From the NCBI GenBank assembly GCA_030248195.1, contig JASAND010030229.1:1-64000 (forward strand): a DNA stretch of 64,000 nucleotides, given 5' to 3'. The DNA comes from Trissonchulus latispiculum. Taxonomy: Eukaryota > Nematoda > Enoplea > Enoplida > Ironidae. The notes under the pieces were generated by a model that saw nothing but the letters and a program-made list of their open reading frames with translations, was not told the DNA's origin and searched no databases. Made by a program: the position numbers and the translations under genes. Of this stretch, positions 1-12,836 are shown in pieces; position 1 is the first letter of the stretch, and every line of letters starts with the position of its first letter.

Positions 1-512
1 CCTCCCCTCCTCCCCCCCTAAAAATACATGGTTTGCTGGCTCTTTACTACTATTGCCGAAACCGATGGAAGTGACCAGTTGTCACTACGGTCTAGGGGAC
101 CTATTGACCACTGGTCAAACGGCCTAAAACAGCGTTTTTCGGCGTTTTGTCGGAGGCATATATAGTAAATCGACTACGCTCGTTTCAATGGGCATATTGC
201 AGAAACCGATGGAAGTGACCAGTGGTCACTACGGCCTAGGGGACCTATTGACCACTGGTCAAACGGCCTAAAACAGCGTTTTTTGGCGTTTTGGTCGGGG
301 GCATATATAGTAAATCGACTACGCTCGTTTCAATGGGCATATCGCCGAAACCGACGGATGTGACCCTCGGGCTGCATGGCGCTCGTGGTTCCTCGGCCAG
401 GGTCAACGTTGGGAAAAGTCCCCAAAAACAGCGGTGGGTGGGTCCTGTGTGGGTCAAAATGAGATCGAATATGCTGCCACGTACTCTACAACAATACCAA
501 AAATGGAAGAAG
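1..512 (-). repeat. Satellite array of FSH copy 1
   Basis: About three monomers of roughly 145 bp containing the palindrome TGACCAGTGGTCA (or a near match), plus one monomer of the GACCCTGGGCGAGG type next to the foldback. These are the same two monomer types as at 15557-17520, in opposite orientation. Confidence 0.85.
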
Positions 513-1430
513 ACAAGTAGGAAAAATGCTCCTTGCAGTCGCATGTAAAATGCAATATGAGCTAAGGGCAGCATTTAAATACGTAAAGGACAAGAGTTAA
601 AATACTTAATATGAGCCAGCATCTAAATGGGTATAAGACAAGATTCAAAATGCTTAATATGAGCCAGCATTTGAATGTCTAAAAGACAAGATTTAAATGC
701 TTTATATGAGCAGCTCGCTTTCTCGGGCTCATATTGACGCCACATTTACAGCCACTTAAATGGCTCCTTCAAGGCCCGTTATTTTCGCCAATGTGACATG
801 CGTCAAATTCCTATTTATTTGTCAAGTTGTCTAACCACAAGATAACTAAGCAATTTAATTAAAACAAACGCTTTTATTTCGAAAACGTATTACTTGTCAG
901 CTTATTTGTTTTTACGGTCCAGCTCATCTCTTTCAGAAGTCACTTATAGCAAGCTGCCAGCTGAAATCGCATTAGTATGTAAGCTAAACTATATATATAA
1001 CGTAATATAACAAGCGCTATAATATGCGGGGCTAGAGCTATAACGTCATTACGATTACGTGCTGAATAAGGATCTGACAGTTCCTGCAGTTGTCTTTATA
1101 GCGACTAATAGAGGCGTTTAGGTCAGGAGATGTGTATATACATTTTAGTCGACATTTCTTGACCCTCACTGAGTACCTTGAGGTTTACTTACAAGCTTGA
1201 AGGCATCAATATGAGCCCGAGAAAGCGAGCTGCTCATATTAAGCATTTAAATCTTGTCTTTTAGACATTTAAATGCTGGCTCATATTAAGCATTTTGAAT
1301 CTTGTCTTATACCCATTTAGATGCTGGCTCATATTAAGTATTTTAACTCTTGTCCTTTACGTATTTAAATGCTGCCCTTAGCTCATATTGCATTTTACAT
1401 GCGACTGCAAGGAGCATTTTTCCTACTTGT
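513..1430. repeat. Foldback module of FSH copy 1
   Basis: Arms 513-740 and 1203-1430 are complementary over 228 bp with very few mismatches. Inside each arm a 70-75 bp unit with AATATGAGCCAGCAT recurs. The 462-bp loop is AT-rich, with no recognisable gene and no resemblance to the loops of copies 2 and 5. Confidence 0.85.
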
Positions 1431-1930
1431 TTAATTAATCATTGGTTTAAGCTTTAGATCGTATACCCAATTAAGTGCATATATCGTTTCAGAAAGTGCA
1501 ATTATTGCCTGATTTCATCCAAACCTTCAGAAAATACATCTGGTGTATTAATGATAAATTCCCTGAAAAGAGTTAACTTCATATCGTACATGTACCGCGA
1601 GAAACAAAAATGTGAAATTTTAGAACTGAAGGTGGAATATTATGCCCGGCAGCCATAACTAAAAAGTGGGTCCGGGTTTACACGTTTCCAAAAACGGACA
1701 AATTTGTCCTAAAAATTGCTAGCTTTTCTGGCTCACAAGAGGAGGTGGTCCGACCCCTGAAGTCAGGGTGGAGTGACACTGTACCTGACACAACAGCAGA
1801 TCGTTTTCGGAGGAATAGGAATTTCGAAATAAGAAGAGTGCGGGCTGCCCAAACATTGGCTTTGGGAAGGACAAGCTGAAAAGGCTCGAACCCATCTATT
1901 CTTTAGTTAGACTAAGCCTGCCTCAAATCC

Positions 1931-2011
<81 letters not shown>

Positions 2012-2837
2012 CGCCTTGCGATCGAGCAACACACAACCCATCCTCTCAGATGGCCTCAGCATATATAAACACGTCAAGAATTAGAAGCTTCACAATGACC
2101 TAGCCTTCAGGCATGAAAAGTTAAGCGCCGTGCAATAAATCCCTCATGAAGCAACAATCATCATCAGGACTAACATGTGCTGCTTCGCCAACTATAGCGC
2201 ACAAAACATTCCTTTAGAACTTCAAGGAATTGCACTGCAAGTTTGCACTCCAGTTATCGTTAACAAAAGAAATCTAAGTGAGTTTCTACCCGACGATTTT
2301 TGGGTATGGAACAAGGCGAAAATCGCACTATATTAACCTGAAGCTGACATCCACAGGTGGTATATTAGTGCTGTCCTATCGATACAATTCTTCCACTTCC
2401 TCAGACACACCAACCAACAGCTAACTATCATTATCATGACCAAATAGAGTCAAGAACTATTCACTTCAAGTAATGGGACATCAGTTCACTCTCTGTTTAC
2501 GAAACTGTTTAGTTAACCTTTACTTATATTTACTAGAAACAAAACGTTGAACCAAACAAAACACAGCTATGACAGCAAAAGAAGAAGCCCTTTGCGAACA
2601 GAACAAATAAACAAAACGAATGATCAAACAGCTAGCCCTGCTATTAACACCACATAATGAACGACCACCAAAATGACATAAAATATACGTATGTACAATG
2701 CATTTAAAAACTAACAGTGCAACATTTAGACATAAACATTAACGACTCATATTCTCCAATCCAGGTACGATAAATTAAAAACACTAGCACTGAACTTGAA
2801 AAGGAAAGAAAAATTTCACATCTTGTAACAATATTAC
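1431..2837. other. AT-rich intergenic DNA with a (TA)n run
   Basis: Holds a pure (TA)n microsatellite at about 1931-2008. Otherwise no gene, conserved motif or repeat seen elsewhere in the window. Confidence 0.5.
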
Positions 2838-3852
2838 TTAAGGTGCTGGTATCGCTTTGTGTAAATTTGACCCTATAGGCTTTATTTCTTTATGAAAGTG
2901 GATGAAACTTTCCAAATATACTATTTCGGTGCTCTTTAACATTCTGGGACCAGTCCCGCATTTTTAGGTGCAAAGATAAGAAATTTTTGGTTTTTGCCAT
3001 TATTCTCTCAGTACATAGTCGAGACACCGGATTGGTTGGTATGGCTGGATAGAGGGCACAGAAATGAACATTTTTGCTTTTACAACTTTTGAGCTATCTC
3101 TAGTGGTTAAGTCAGTATAAGCAAAAAACGATTTTTGCGGTCCAAAAATGGCCGTTTTCGAGAAAATCAGTTTTTTCAAAATTACTGCCAAATCATATGG
3201 ACAATTTCGGTTTACTTATACTCGATCGATACACAGTCTCATTGCACATCTTATCAATGCCTATTAGCCGGAGTTTGTTGCTCTAAGCTAGAGATTTGGC
3301 AGAAAAACGATTTTGGCAAAACTGCGATTATTTTGTTTTGAACATCGATTTCTCAAAAACTACCCAATCGATTGGCGTGATTTTTGGCAGGATGAGAATT
3401 CGCACTATTGCGGAGGGACATTTTTCTTGGTTTGAGCTAAAACATCTCCAGTTTCGAAAAAACGCAATGCAAAGTTGCGAAATTTCGTGTCACCGCACAT
3501 TTAGTGGATTTTCTTGACCGTTAAGACCTGCTGAGCCAAATCCAAAAAAATGTCCCTCGGCCCACATGTCCTTTAGAGAACAGCACATGAAAAAGTTTCG
3601 GCCGATTCCACAGTTTTGAGAAATCGATGTTCAAAAATTTTTGGCCTGTATTCTGCCTGTAAGATGTTAGTATGTCAGTCAATTTTTGCTATTTTTTGCC
3701 AATTTTGCTAGTTTCGTACTTTTATGAGAATCTACCTATTATAAGCTTTAAAATGATGTATAAAGCTCTTTCCAACTCGCAAAATTGCGAAAGTTATAGC
3801 GTTTCAAAATATACCCACAAAAGCACTGCACAAAGGGATACCAGCACCTTAA
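2838..3852. mobile_element. piggyBac-like MITE, copy 1
   Basis: A 1015-bp element bounded by TTAA on both sides, with inverted termini GGTGCTGGTATC. Two relatives of equal length lie at 37539-38554 and 43948-44962. TTAA target sites are typical of piggyBac transposons. No transposase is encoded; short open frames inside are not conserved between copies. Confidence 0.8.
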
Positions 3853-3937
3853 TACAGAATTGAAAACTGCAGAAACAATAAGAACAAGACACACTCCGCT
3901 GTCCCTATCCAGTTTATAATATATAGGATACAAAAAC

Positions 3938-4715
3938 GAAAGACGTCCGCACCCCCCCCCCCCGCAAATTAAACCCATCACTTCAAAGAATTTCGTGCCC
4001 TATGTGTGTTCTAATGCTAGAAGCAGGCACAAAATTCGCGAACGCACCGCTTGAGTTTTGAGGATAAGCACATAAACATAGAGCGAGTGAGCGTACCCCG
4101 TTTCGACCAGGTACTGGTTTGGGGGAGGGTAACTAGGGTCTGATATGCGGGGGGCCGTTAGTAAGCAGAGCAGTTTTTACTCTGATAACATAGAGTGCGC
4201 CTAGTGGCACACTCTTATATTATGTACTCTTGATATACCCAATTGAACCATGTGGCAGCCTTGCTTTTGGCCTACTTTGCCCTACATCGCAGCATTTTTC
4301 GTTCGCACAATAGAAAACTTGATGCACTCACTTATATACGTATGTAGTCTTGCTTACATCAAGATTACACACTGATCAGAGTACGCCCCTAGGCAGGCTC
4401 TCTATTATCAGAGCAAAACTATGCTCCGTCCGCAAACGGCTGACCCCATCCTCAAACCAGTACCTGTCGAAACGGAGTACGCTCATTCGCTCTATTTTTG
4501 TGTGTGAAAGCTCTAAACACAAACTATGCGTGCGCGAATTTTGTGTCGTCTGCTCTAGAGCTTTAGAACACAAAGCAAAGCGCGCGAATTTCCTTGAAGC
4601 GATTAGTCTGATTTGCCGGGGGGGGGAAGGCCGACACCAAGAAGAGCATATTGCTCTAATAACTAAGAGCATGCCTAGTGGCATATCTTATCATTACTCT
4701 TGTTTACATACATCT
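3938..4715. mobile_element. Composite inverted-repeat element
   Basis: Sequence at 3938-4215 (including poly-C and GCAAATTAAACCCATCAC) recurs inverted at about 4370-4640. A direct copy of the CTAGTGGCA...TACTCTTG end lies at 4650-4715. The same terminal motif, ACACTCTTAT..ATTATGTACT, also appears near 11575, 39918 and 50725, so this is a dispersed MITE family. Confidence 0.6.
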
Positions 4716-5491
4716 TACAGCTTTCAAGAACAGTAACAACTGGCACATTTAGTAAACATCAATAATTGACAATGTGCACGACTGAAGCTTCAAATTAGCT
4801 GCAGTAGTTAACAACGAATCATGGCTGTATCCATAGAAGGGTACTGGGGGATGAAACCCCCTTCTTTTTGGGTTGTCCTAAGAAAAATTTGATTTATACT
4901 TCATTACAAGTAGCGGAAACATTTGTCAAAACCCCTCCTTTTCTAAACCTTGGATACGCCCCTGCAACGAATCAATAAAAGAAAGCAGGAAACATAAAAC
5001 AAAACAGTACAAGTTTGCTGTAGGTGGCACGTAATGAAAGACGGGCTTCTGCAACCACGGAATATTTTACTCGCAGCCTACAAAGTGCGTTCCACGGAGG
5101 CATGCAGTTAACCCACTCACTAATATTCGGTCATGGATGCTTTGAACAGTATTACTAACATTTATAGAAACGTATGTAGATAACGGGTTCAATCTACATT
5201 AAATATGGCGGCTTGGTTACTTGATCCATAGGGTGCAATTCCCCTATCCCCACTCAAAAAAAGATCCAATCCACCACGATCCACTTCCAACTCCGATGAA
5301 AACTATGTCATAAGCTACTTATGATACCGTTACATAGATTTCACTGGCACAAAAACTATTCGATACAAATCAATTTCTAGCTGATTAAAAGCAACAACAA
5401 TTATGTATATAAATACAATATTATATATACAGTGGTTGTAAGAACAAATTATAAGTTCGCAAAAACAAATATTACTTTATTATTATGCACA
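4716..5491. other. Unassigned AT-rich DNA
   Basis: No gene, repeat family or strong structure recognised. Confidence 0.4.
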
Positions 5492-5882
5492 TCTCTGGCT
5501 TATCCCTTGGCAATTTTTTATGGGGGGGGGGGAGGGGCTTCATGGGGCCCCCCCCCCATCGATGGGGGAGGGGGCTCACCCAAAATGGGGGGGGGGCATA
5601 TTTTTAGAAAATTTTTTCGAATTTTTGTGGGTTTTTTGTGTACAAATTGCTAAAAATCGCTAAAAATAACTAATTTTAGGTGTTTTTTATGGTCAAATAG
5701 CGAAAAGTCAAAAATCCTGCGAAGCCGGAAAATTTTTTGAAAATTTAGGGTAAAAATGGTAAAATTTGGGAATTTTTGGGGTTATGGGGGGAGGTCGGGA
5801 TTTATGGGGGGGCTCCTCGAATGGGGAGGGGAGGTCGCCGAATGGGGGGCGGCCCCCCACCCCCCCCCACTAGGGATAAGCC
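5492..5882. mobile_element. Poly-G/poly-C MITE (CTGGCTTAT type)
   Basis: The termini CTGGCTTATCCCT and AGGGATAAGCCAG are perfect inverted repeats. The element is flanked by the direct repeat CATCT. Near each end are runs of 8-10 G or C, and the middle contains CTAAAAATCGCTAAAAATA. Relatives lie at 45199-45525, 49960-50315 and 54928-55205. Confidence 0.72.
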
Positions 5883-6377
5883 AGCATCTAATACTACGCA
5901 GGCAATCAGATCTCAGCATTGTACACAAAAATAAAATGCAGGAAAAAATGCAGCAATGACGTAAAAGTGTATATAGGTACTTACCAAAGATGAAACCGGG
6001 TAACTATATCCTGGGTCGACCACTGACCCGAACCGGTATTTTTGAAATTTCAGGTTTAAGCTTGGAAAAATAAAAACGTTTACCTGGGGCTCGGTGAGTT
6101 TGATTTACTGTTTACGGGCATTTTTTGTCGTTTCAAATCAGCAGCGGTGAAAACTTATTTTACTAAAAGTATATAATTGTAGTAAATCATGAAAATCTAG
6201 GCTGATTTCTTGAACAAAATATTCTGCCAAAGCTAGCACTTGATCTTGATTAGTGCTTAAAATTGTGCGGCCCGGTTTTATTCATCTGCCGTATATATTT
6301 TATTTGGTTAAGGCTGAGGGTTTCACTCAGCGGTGATTCGCTTAAAAATATTTTTGCTTACAGAACAAGTCAAACAA
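5883..6377. other. Unassigned DNA
   Basis: No gene or known repeat seen. The CCCGGTTTCATC-like sequence near 5990 recurs inverted near 7660, so the interval 5990-7680 may be bounded by a weak inverted repeat. Confidence 0.3.
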
Positions 6378-7142
6378 TAGTAGGAATGGGCGCGGAAAAA
6401 AGGACTGGAAAATAGGTCTTTCCGTTTTTTCCATTTTTCCCAATTAGGCGGAAAAACGGAAAATATTCCTAGTGTTATTTTAACGATCTTAAAACGAAAT
6501 TTAATGTTTTCTGAACTTTTCCGGCAATTTTGCACTATTTACAACCTTTTCCAGGGGTCATAGTAGGTGGGGGTATGCTAAATCTGACCAATTTGTATTT
6601 GGGTTTTTTCGAAGCATCGGAAAAATGGAAAAATATTCGAGGCATGTTGTGAAAGCTAATTTATAATATAAGACGATATTCATGAACTTGAGCTAATTCT
6701 GGAATTTAAGATTTTTGGCCATATTTGGTGTATATCGTTGCGTAACTCAGGTTGAGTTAACACGTTCATCTAACAGTGGAATGTTCAGCCGAAAACTGTT
6801 AAAACATCTGGTACTTATTTACTTTACGAGGTGTGTACCAACGGAAACCGCAGACCAGGTCCAGCAGAATCGTCAAGGTATACAGAAGTCACCTGTAGTT
6901 TAGTACAGTATCGTCTGCTGAAGATTCCAGTAATCAATACTGGAACCCTTGTAGCGCTGTGTGAAAGTGCACTACCCGGCGGGGCTATTAAATTGCTTGA
7001 AAACTGCATGATGCATGCAGAAACATGAAATAACGCAACTTTTAGCACATTGGGGAAAAAAGGAAAAAATGGAAAAATGGGAAAAAACCGGAAAAAAGGA
7101 TTTTTCTGGCAATCTTTTTTCCGGAAAAAACCAACCCTAGAT
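6378..7142. mobile_element. Possible terminal-inverted-repeat element rich in GGAAAA
   Basis: The left end (near AATGGGCGCGGAAAAAAGG) and the right end (CTTTTTTCCGGAAAAAACC near 7110-7135) are roughly inverted. The middle is unique. No transposase. The borders are uncertain. Confidence 0.3.
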
Positions 7143-7835
7143 AATAGGGCAAATAAAACCAAAGCAGACTCTAACCGACAAGTACCTGATGAAGATACGC
7201 AGAAACTGTAAACCTTATTTTACTAAGATTTTTCTTAATCACAGAGATTTGAAATTCCCCAAAACGAAGATTGGTGAAGAATCGTCGCAAAAGGCAAGTT
7301 TAGGTGGGTAGCAAGTAGCAACAGCATAGAAACCTTCAGGTTTCAAATAAGAATTTTCTAATAATAATCAAATTTCTAATCAAAATTGACACAATACGTA
7401 CTATCTTCAGTTATAAATTCAGACTTGACAGGACGCTAGAAATATACACCACTGTGACATTTTGGAATTCTGGATCAATTATGTAATTATTTATATTGCT
7501 TTTTGAGTGATTGTTGAAGTTTCAGGTGGTAAAAAATTGACAAAATGCTGAATACATACATGCTTTAATACGAAAATACGTATGTCCATACACTGAAAAA
7601 ACCGGATCAGAGTTTCTGACCCGATCACCCGGTCCATATAGTGACTCGAATTGACCCGGTTTCATCTCCGGTACTTACAATTAGGTAAGTCTATCCCTAG
7701 CAACAATCTCCTGTAACAATGAAATTTGGTCAACACATCTAAGTACACAGATTATTATAAATCAATAGATAAAAAAGTGCACTCCTCCTCCATCGAAATA
7801 AAGACAATGAATGAAATATTTTCAGCATTACTTAC
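7143..7835. other. Unassigned AT-rich DNA
   Basis: No gene or repeat recognised on either strand. Confidence 0.35.
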
Positions 7836-8060
7836 ACAGGTAGCTCGGTTCTTAACTCGGCATTCTCAAGGCTTGCAGCAGCATTCTTAGAACTACCAAT
7901 ATTTACGGTGCAGATTAAGTTAAAGTTTTCACTAGGACTTATATACTTGGTCTTTTATATACTTGGCACCACTCAGAGCGGGATTGTGGAAAGACGACAG
8001 GAGCCTGTACGGAGATCTTAACGCTTTCAAAGCAGTCCGTCCTTCCACGGATCCAGCCAT
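7836..8060 (-). CDS. Possible two-exon gene start, unknown product
   Basis: The ATG at 8058-8060 opens MAGSVEGRTALKALRSPYRL and runs to SGA before donor CAA|GTATAT (7963). A second piece, 7836-7892 (SKNAAASLENAELRTELP), follows acceptor TTGGTAG and ends at GT|GTAAGT. The phases agree (two bases plus one). The stretch is richer in GC than its surroundings. No family was recognised and no third exon was found, so the call rests only on splice signals and composition. Confidence 0.28.
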
Positions 8061-8429
8061 TATTCAATGTGACTGTTTCGCTGCAAATCACTTCTCCAAC
8101 AGGTGGGAATAAACTTTTATATGCATGAACTGTATTTTTTAGAATCATAAGGGGGTGATTCCTTGTGAGCATGTATTGTTGGTTGACGGCCCAAATCAAG
8201 ATAAAATTTGGTGAAACTTTCTAAAATAATTCTTTCAGCGGTCTGACATCATCCGTGCAATCCCGTTTCAAAACTTCGACATCTGCGTTCAGGTCAGTTT
8301 TTGCCAATTTTTGTCAGTTTTACAGCAGTTACACAGTTATAACTATATTCATTCGAAAGATCTAATTGTGCTCTACATCTTTGCTTTTTGAAGCAACTTT
8401 CTAGCTTTTTCCTGTCGTGAGATATAGCC

Positions 8430-8431
<2 letters not shown>

Positions 8432-8490
<59 letters not shown>
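8432..8490. repeat. (TA)n microsatellite
   Basis: Nearly pure TA dinucleotides directly before the 5' end of the element at 8492. Very similar runs border the sister element. Confidence 0.95.
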
Positions 8491-8491
<1 letters not shown>

Positions 8492-8492
<1 letters not shown>

Positions 8493-10184
8493 CAAGTAAC
8501 AAAAATGCTCCGCACAAAAGGGGATAATATGTGTGTTGGGCCTATGTCTATCCTTTATATAAATTCCGGTTGAGAAAGACATAAATTCGACACAGCAAAA
8601 GTTGCCCAGCTCACTTAGGGCTTTCATTTGATACCAAATTTGACCGCTTTTGAAAAATTTCATTTTGACCGAAAATCGCCTAAGTCCCCACCCCACCCCA
8701 CCACAGCACTCTACAGCCACTTTGGGTACGCAGTTCTATGACAAAAGTTGCTCAGCTACTTAGGGCTTTCATTTGATACCAAATTTGACCACTTTTAAAA
8801 AACTTTATTTTTGACCCAAAATCGCCTAAATCCCCACCCCACCCCACCACAGCACTCTACAGCCACTTTGGGTACGCAGTTCTATGACAAACGTTGCTCA
8901 GCTCACATAGGGCTTTCATTTGATACCAAATTTGACCACTTTTGAAAAATTTTATTTTTGATCCAAAATCGCCTAAGCCCCACCCCACCCCACCACAGCA
9001 CTCTACAGCCACTTTGGGTACGCAGTTCTATGACAAAAGTTGCTCAGCTCACTTAGGGCTTTCATTTGATACCAAATTTGACCACTTTTGAAAAACTTTA
9101 TTTTCGACCATTTGACCATCCCCCCACCCGACTGACCCTTCAAACGGCAAAGTAGAACCAGCCCAGCAATATATGCAAGTCGGACGGCAAAACGAATACC
9201 GGGAATGAGCTGGGCACACCTGAAAACCCCTATAGACAAAGTTTTGAGAGGCCAGGTAAAGCCTACTATGGACCTCCAGGAAGCGGTTTTCGATTTGACC
9301 CTCCCAACGGCAAAGTGGAACCAGCCCAGCAAAATAGGTACGTCGGACGGCAAAAAGGATACCTGGAATGAGCTGGGCGCACCAGAAAACACCTATAGAC
9401 AAAGTTTTGAGAGGCCAGGTAGAGCCTACTATGGATCTCCAGCAAGCGGTTTCCGACTTGACCCTCCCGACGGCAAAGTGGAACCAGCCCAGCAAGATGG
9501 ATAGGTCTGACGGTAAAACTGACTGGGGGAATCGATTCCCCGTGCCAGAAAACCATTGTATGGAAGATTTGAGCTTTCAAAGTTGAATAGACAGCGAGAA
9601 ATTTCGATTTTTCATTTTTCGAATTTTCGCCATCTTTGACGGGCCACTGTGGTCGCTAGGGAAGTGATAGAGAAACTCAACCTGGACCGTTAGTTAGTTC
9701 AATATATGTAATTTCTGAATATAAAAAGAAATCAGCTCCAGCTCGTAACGTTCGACCTGAGCGACGACCACAAAAATGGTCACTTTTCGCTATGAGCCGA
9801 CTTTGCGGCGCCACTGCGGCGCTGTGACGCAGCTGCGGCGCAAAAAAAGTTGTGATTCTTAAATTCTTTAGAGGGTACTACTAGACCCTATAGCCCTTTA
9901 GGTTGGCCCACCGCTGCAGATCACGTGAAAGCGGCGAACATTATGTACAATACAACCATCAAATAGGAGAAACCGGAAAAAAAACATCGCCGCCATAACC
10001 GGTCCGGGGCGCAACTTTTTAACGGTAAGTGATACGGGGCTGAAACTTCACAGACATACTAAACTCGATGTGCTCTACAATTTGCGCATGAAATCTGCGC
10101 AGGATCTGCGCAGGATTTTGCGCAGCTTATTTTACACTGTCTCCAGCCACTTTTCACACATATTATAATGGTCGCTGCCGCGAC

Positions 10185-10198
<14 letters not shown>
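8492..10198 (+). mobile_element. Short FSH-like element (no foldback arms), copy A
   Basis: Starts ACAAGTAACAAAAATGCTCC, the same terminus as the FSH elements but without long arms. It carries 146-bp monomers (about 8620-9110), then two to three ~163-bp monomers with GAATGAGCTGGGC (9130-9500), then a 3' region, then a hairpin TGGTCGC..GCGACCCC at 10168-10187. The copy at 19707-21640 is almost the same along its length, which suggests recent movement. Confidence 0.75.

Positions 10199-10259
<61 letters not shown>
10189..10259. repeat. (TA)n microsatellite
   Basis: Pure TA run beginning at the end of the terminal hairpin of the preceding element. Confidence 0.95.
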
Positions 10260-10262
<3 letters not shown>

Positions 10263-10796
10263 TTGGGGGTCCAAAAGTTGTCATTTTTGCAGAAATCAAA
10301 ATAATGCATTACTACTGAAGCTGCGCAAGCCGTAAAAGCAAGTGAAAGGTGTCGATTTGAATGTCTCACAGTGGCCAATTAACCGACGTATAGTCATTTT
10401 CCAATTGCCATCCCGTAGGTAGCTGTCATATAAAATGTAATTTTTCCAAAAACTTGAACAAAATTTTTTCCAACGATTGTGGAGAATTTGTTATGCTACC
10501 TAGACGGCTGCCACTTAGCACATGTGTTCTACAGAAAAATACCCAGGGACAGCTAAAGTAGTCGTTTGCAAAGTTGTGAGAAGTAGGCAAAATCCAGGTT
10601 GCACTTACATACTTGCTGATTTCTTTATAACGGAGAGCGATTTCACAATAATTAAAAATGGTCCCCAGCTATTTGATAGAAGTATAAGCGATGTTTCACC
10701 AAAAAAACTTTCCTTCAGCCTGCAAAGAAATCTGAAAAGTTGCAGTTCAAAAATCTGCTAAAAAACTTTTCGAAAACCAAAATTGGTTTCATTGTC
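10260..10796. other. Unassigned DNA
   Basis: An open frame on the plus strand (10522-10761, 79 codons) has no recognisable domain and no supporting splice sites. Nothing else was seen. Confidence 0.3.
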
Positions 10797-11095
10797 TGGC
10801 TTTTTCCTAGGCAAAAATTTCTGGGGGGGGGGAGTCTGGGGGCGGTTGTCCCCCCACCAGGTCTGGGGGGCACGGATTTCTGGGGGTGGGGAAAGAATTT
10901 TTCAAAAATGCTTAAAAAATAGCTATTTTTTGCTGCTGAGCAAAAAAAATTAATGAGCAAATTAACCATTAGCAAATCAACAATTTTTAACCTAAATGTA
11001 AGTTTAAAATAGCTAAAAATGCTTAAAATGCCTAAAAATCCGGCGACCCAAGTCTGGGGGGGTGGCGACCCCCCCCCCTGTAGGAAAAAGCCAGA
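10797..11095. mobile_element. Poly-G/poly-C MITE (CTGGCTTTTTCCTA type)
   Basis: The termini CTGGCTTTTTCCTA and TAGGAAAAAGCCAG are perfect inverted repeats. They enclose runs of G and C and the sequence AAAAATAGCTATTTTT-like in the middle. Relatives lie at 12885-13246 and 61161-62044. Confidence 0.72.
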
Positions 11096-11574
11096 TTATA
11101 TTCATTAGAAAGAGAAAATAGTAAAGCTACATTTTGATATAAAAATGGCTTCTTAAATCCAGTTAATGAATGAGTAATAATGATTCAAAATCGATGTCTC
11201 TAAAAGGAATCACCACCTAAAGAAATGTTGGAAGAGACAAATTAAAACCCTTGTCTATTCTGAATACTATCACCTTACAATCACTACACGACATACTACC
11301 ATTTGATACATACGTTTAGGAAACTGAAGGTTGCAGTAAAACAGATTCTGATTTCTCAAGCTTCTAAAATGCAACAAATAAAACTGTGCCAGCTCTTTTA
11401 GTCTAAAAGACTCCACTCCCAGCAATTTCAAAACTCAATAAACAGAACTTAGATTGTGTTGTAAGTTTTTAGATCGGATGACATCCGTATAACGAAGGCA
11501 AATTGGATTTCGGAGAATTAAACTTTCCGACTCGCAGCTTAGCGCATTCAAAATGAGCAATATCATAAATATAA
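11096..11574. other. Unassigned DNA
   Basis: No gene or repeat recognised. Confidence 0.3.
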
Positions 11575-11975
11575 CTCTACCATAATAGATAAGAGTGTGA
11601 CAGCTGTCAGGCTCAGTTATCAGCCCTCGAGCCATGCTCTGCGCGGCGCGCTAGCGTTCCTCCCCCCCCCCCTGCAATGGCGTTCCTAGTGGACCCCCCG
11701 CAAATCAGTACCCAGTACGCAATTGCGTATGCTCACTCTTTTCTATACGAAGGCATCCCCCGCAAATGTGACCTATCAGTCGACCCCCCCCCCCGCAAAA
11801 CAGGCCCATCTCATTTTTAAACTGGCGAATGATTGGTTACATTTGTGGGGGTTCACTAGGCACGCAATTGCGAATTGCGGGGGGTAGGCCGTTGGCGCGC
11901 AGAGCATGACTCGAGACCTGATAACAGAGAACCTGGCAGCTGTCACAGTCATACCTATTATATATGTACTCTTGA
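11575..11975. mobile_element. MITE with ~65-bp inverted termini
   Basis: The left end (AATAGATAAGAGTGTGACAG then CTGTCAGG...GAGCCATGCTCTGCGCG) recurs inverted at 11900-11970. The middle has poly-C runs and GCAATTGCG motifs. It shares its end with the family seen near 4210, 39918 and 50725. Confidence 0.65.
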
Positions 11976-12701
11976 CTCTACTCATAAAATTTTGGCCTCT
12001 AAGTTGTTACTTCTGGGTTTGCAATGAATATAAATATTCAAATTTTCAACAAATTAATTGTACACATCGCCCTTACATACAAATCCGAACATGAATACAC
12101 ACTCAGTACAAGGCAGTTATATATAGCATTTGAGAGACTAACGACAGTTCGCACTAAACATTAGTTAGAATGAAGTGTCATAGAAAATGCATAGTCATCT
12201 ATAATGGTAAGATACGAAGGGTATACATTCGTATTCTGTGGCACGAGGTACGATATGTATGCTTATGGCAAAATCGCTGTTGTGACCTAAAATTGGATAA
12301 GATTTCGCTAAATTGCTTTTCTCTGAAGTTGTCTGAAGTCTCAGGAGCCAAAGTCTTGTAGAAAAAACCAGGTGCCAACTTAGGTTATGGAGGCCAAAGT
12401 TTGGCCTGTAAACGAAATTCAGAAACTAGTCTTCAGTCACAAGACACAAATTAGAAAGTGCTTAAAGTGACTATACTGCATTCAATTCGGTGACGACAGG
12501 TTAATGTTACAATATTCTAGTTTTGAAGCTACTGTTAGCTTGTTTTGACACTAACATTTAATGCGAACTGTATAAAAATCCAAAAAATTCTGAAAGAAGG
12601 CAAATTTACACAAACTAAGAGTTCAGTATGAAACTTGTAAACGATGCTGGAATTAAGGATGCATCACACTTCAATGTAGTTATAGGGCGGTATACCTATA
12701 G
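11976..12701. other. Unassigned DNA downstream of the DDAH-like stop
   Basis: Would contain the 3' untranslated region of the DDAH-like transcript. No other feature was supported. Confidence 0.3.
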
Positions 12702-12836
12702 TTAAATGCTTTTGGGTAACTTGAATCTTCGAAACAGAATGCAGTGCTGTGACAACAATCCTCCAAGCTTGCAAAGTTCACTGAAACTGACAGCAGAAGG
12801 TCGATGCGTTTGACAATCTTGTAGTTGAATAAATTT
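12702..12836 (-). CDS. DDAH: DDAH-like last exon
   Basis: Forty-four codons plus TAA at 12702-12704, following acceptor TTATTTCAG. It contains VSFSELCKLGGLLSQHCILF. The SEL.K..GLL block precedes the catalytic Cys in DDAH; here that site reads Gln-His-Cys rather than Cys-Cys-Ser. Confidence 0.7.
   Translation of the reverse strand, partial: KFIQLQDCQTHRPSAVSFSELCKLGGLLSQHCILFRRFKLPKSI

Larger units (their letters stand above)
1..1430 (-). mobile_element. FSH element copy 1 (minus orientation, cut by window edge)
   Basis: Read on the minus strand this has the same order as the other FSH copies: the 5' terminus ACAAGTAGGAAAAATGCTCC at 1430, a palindromic module, then satellite monomers running off position 1. 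The 3' region and terminal hairpin are outside the window. Confidence 0.8.

Noticed and set aside
10522..10761. 79-codon plus-strand open frame
   Set aside because: No domain, no splice context and no repeat-independent support.
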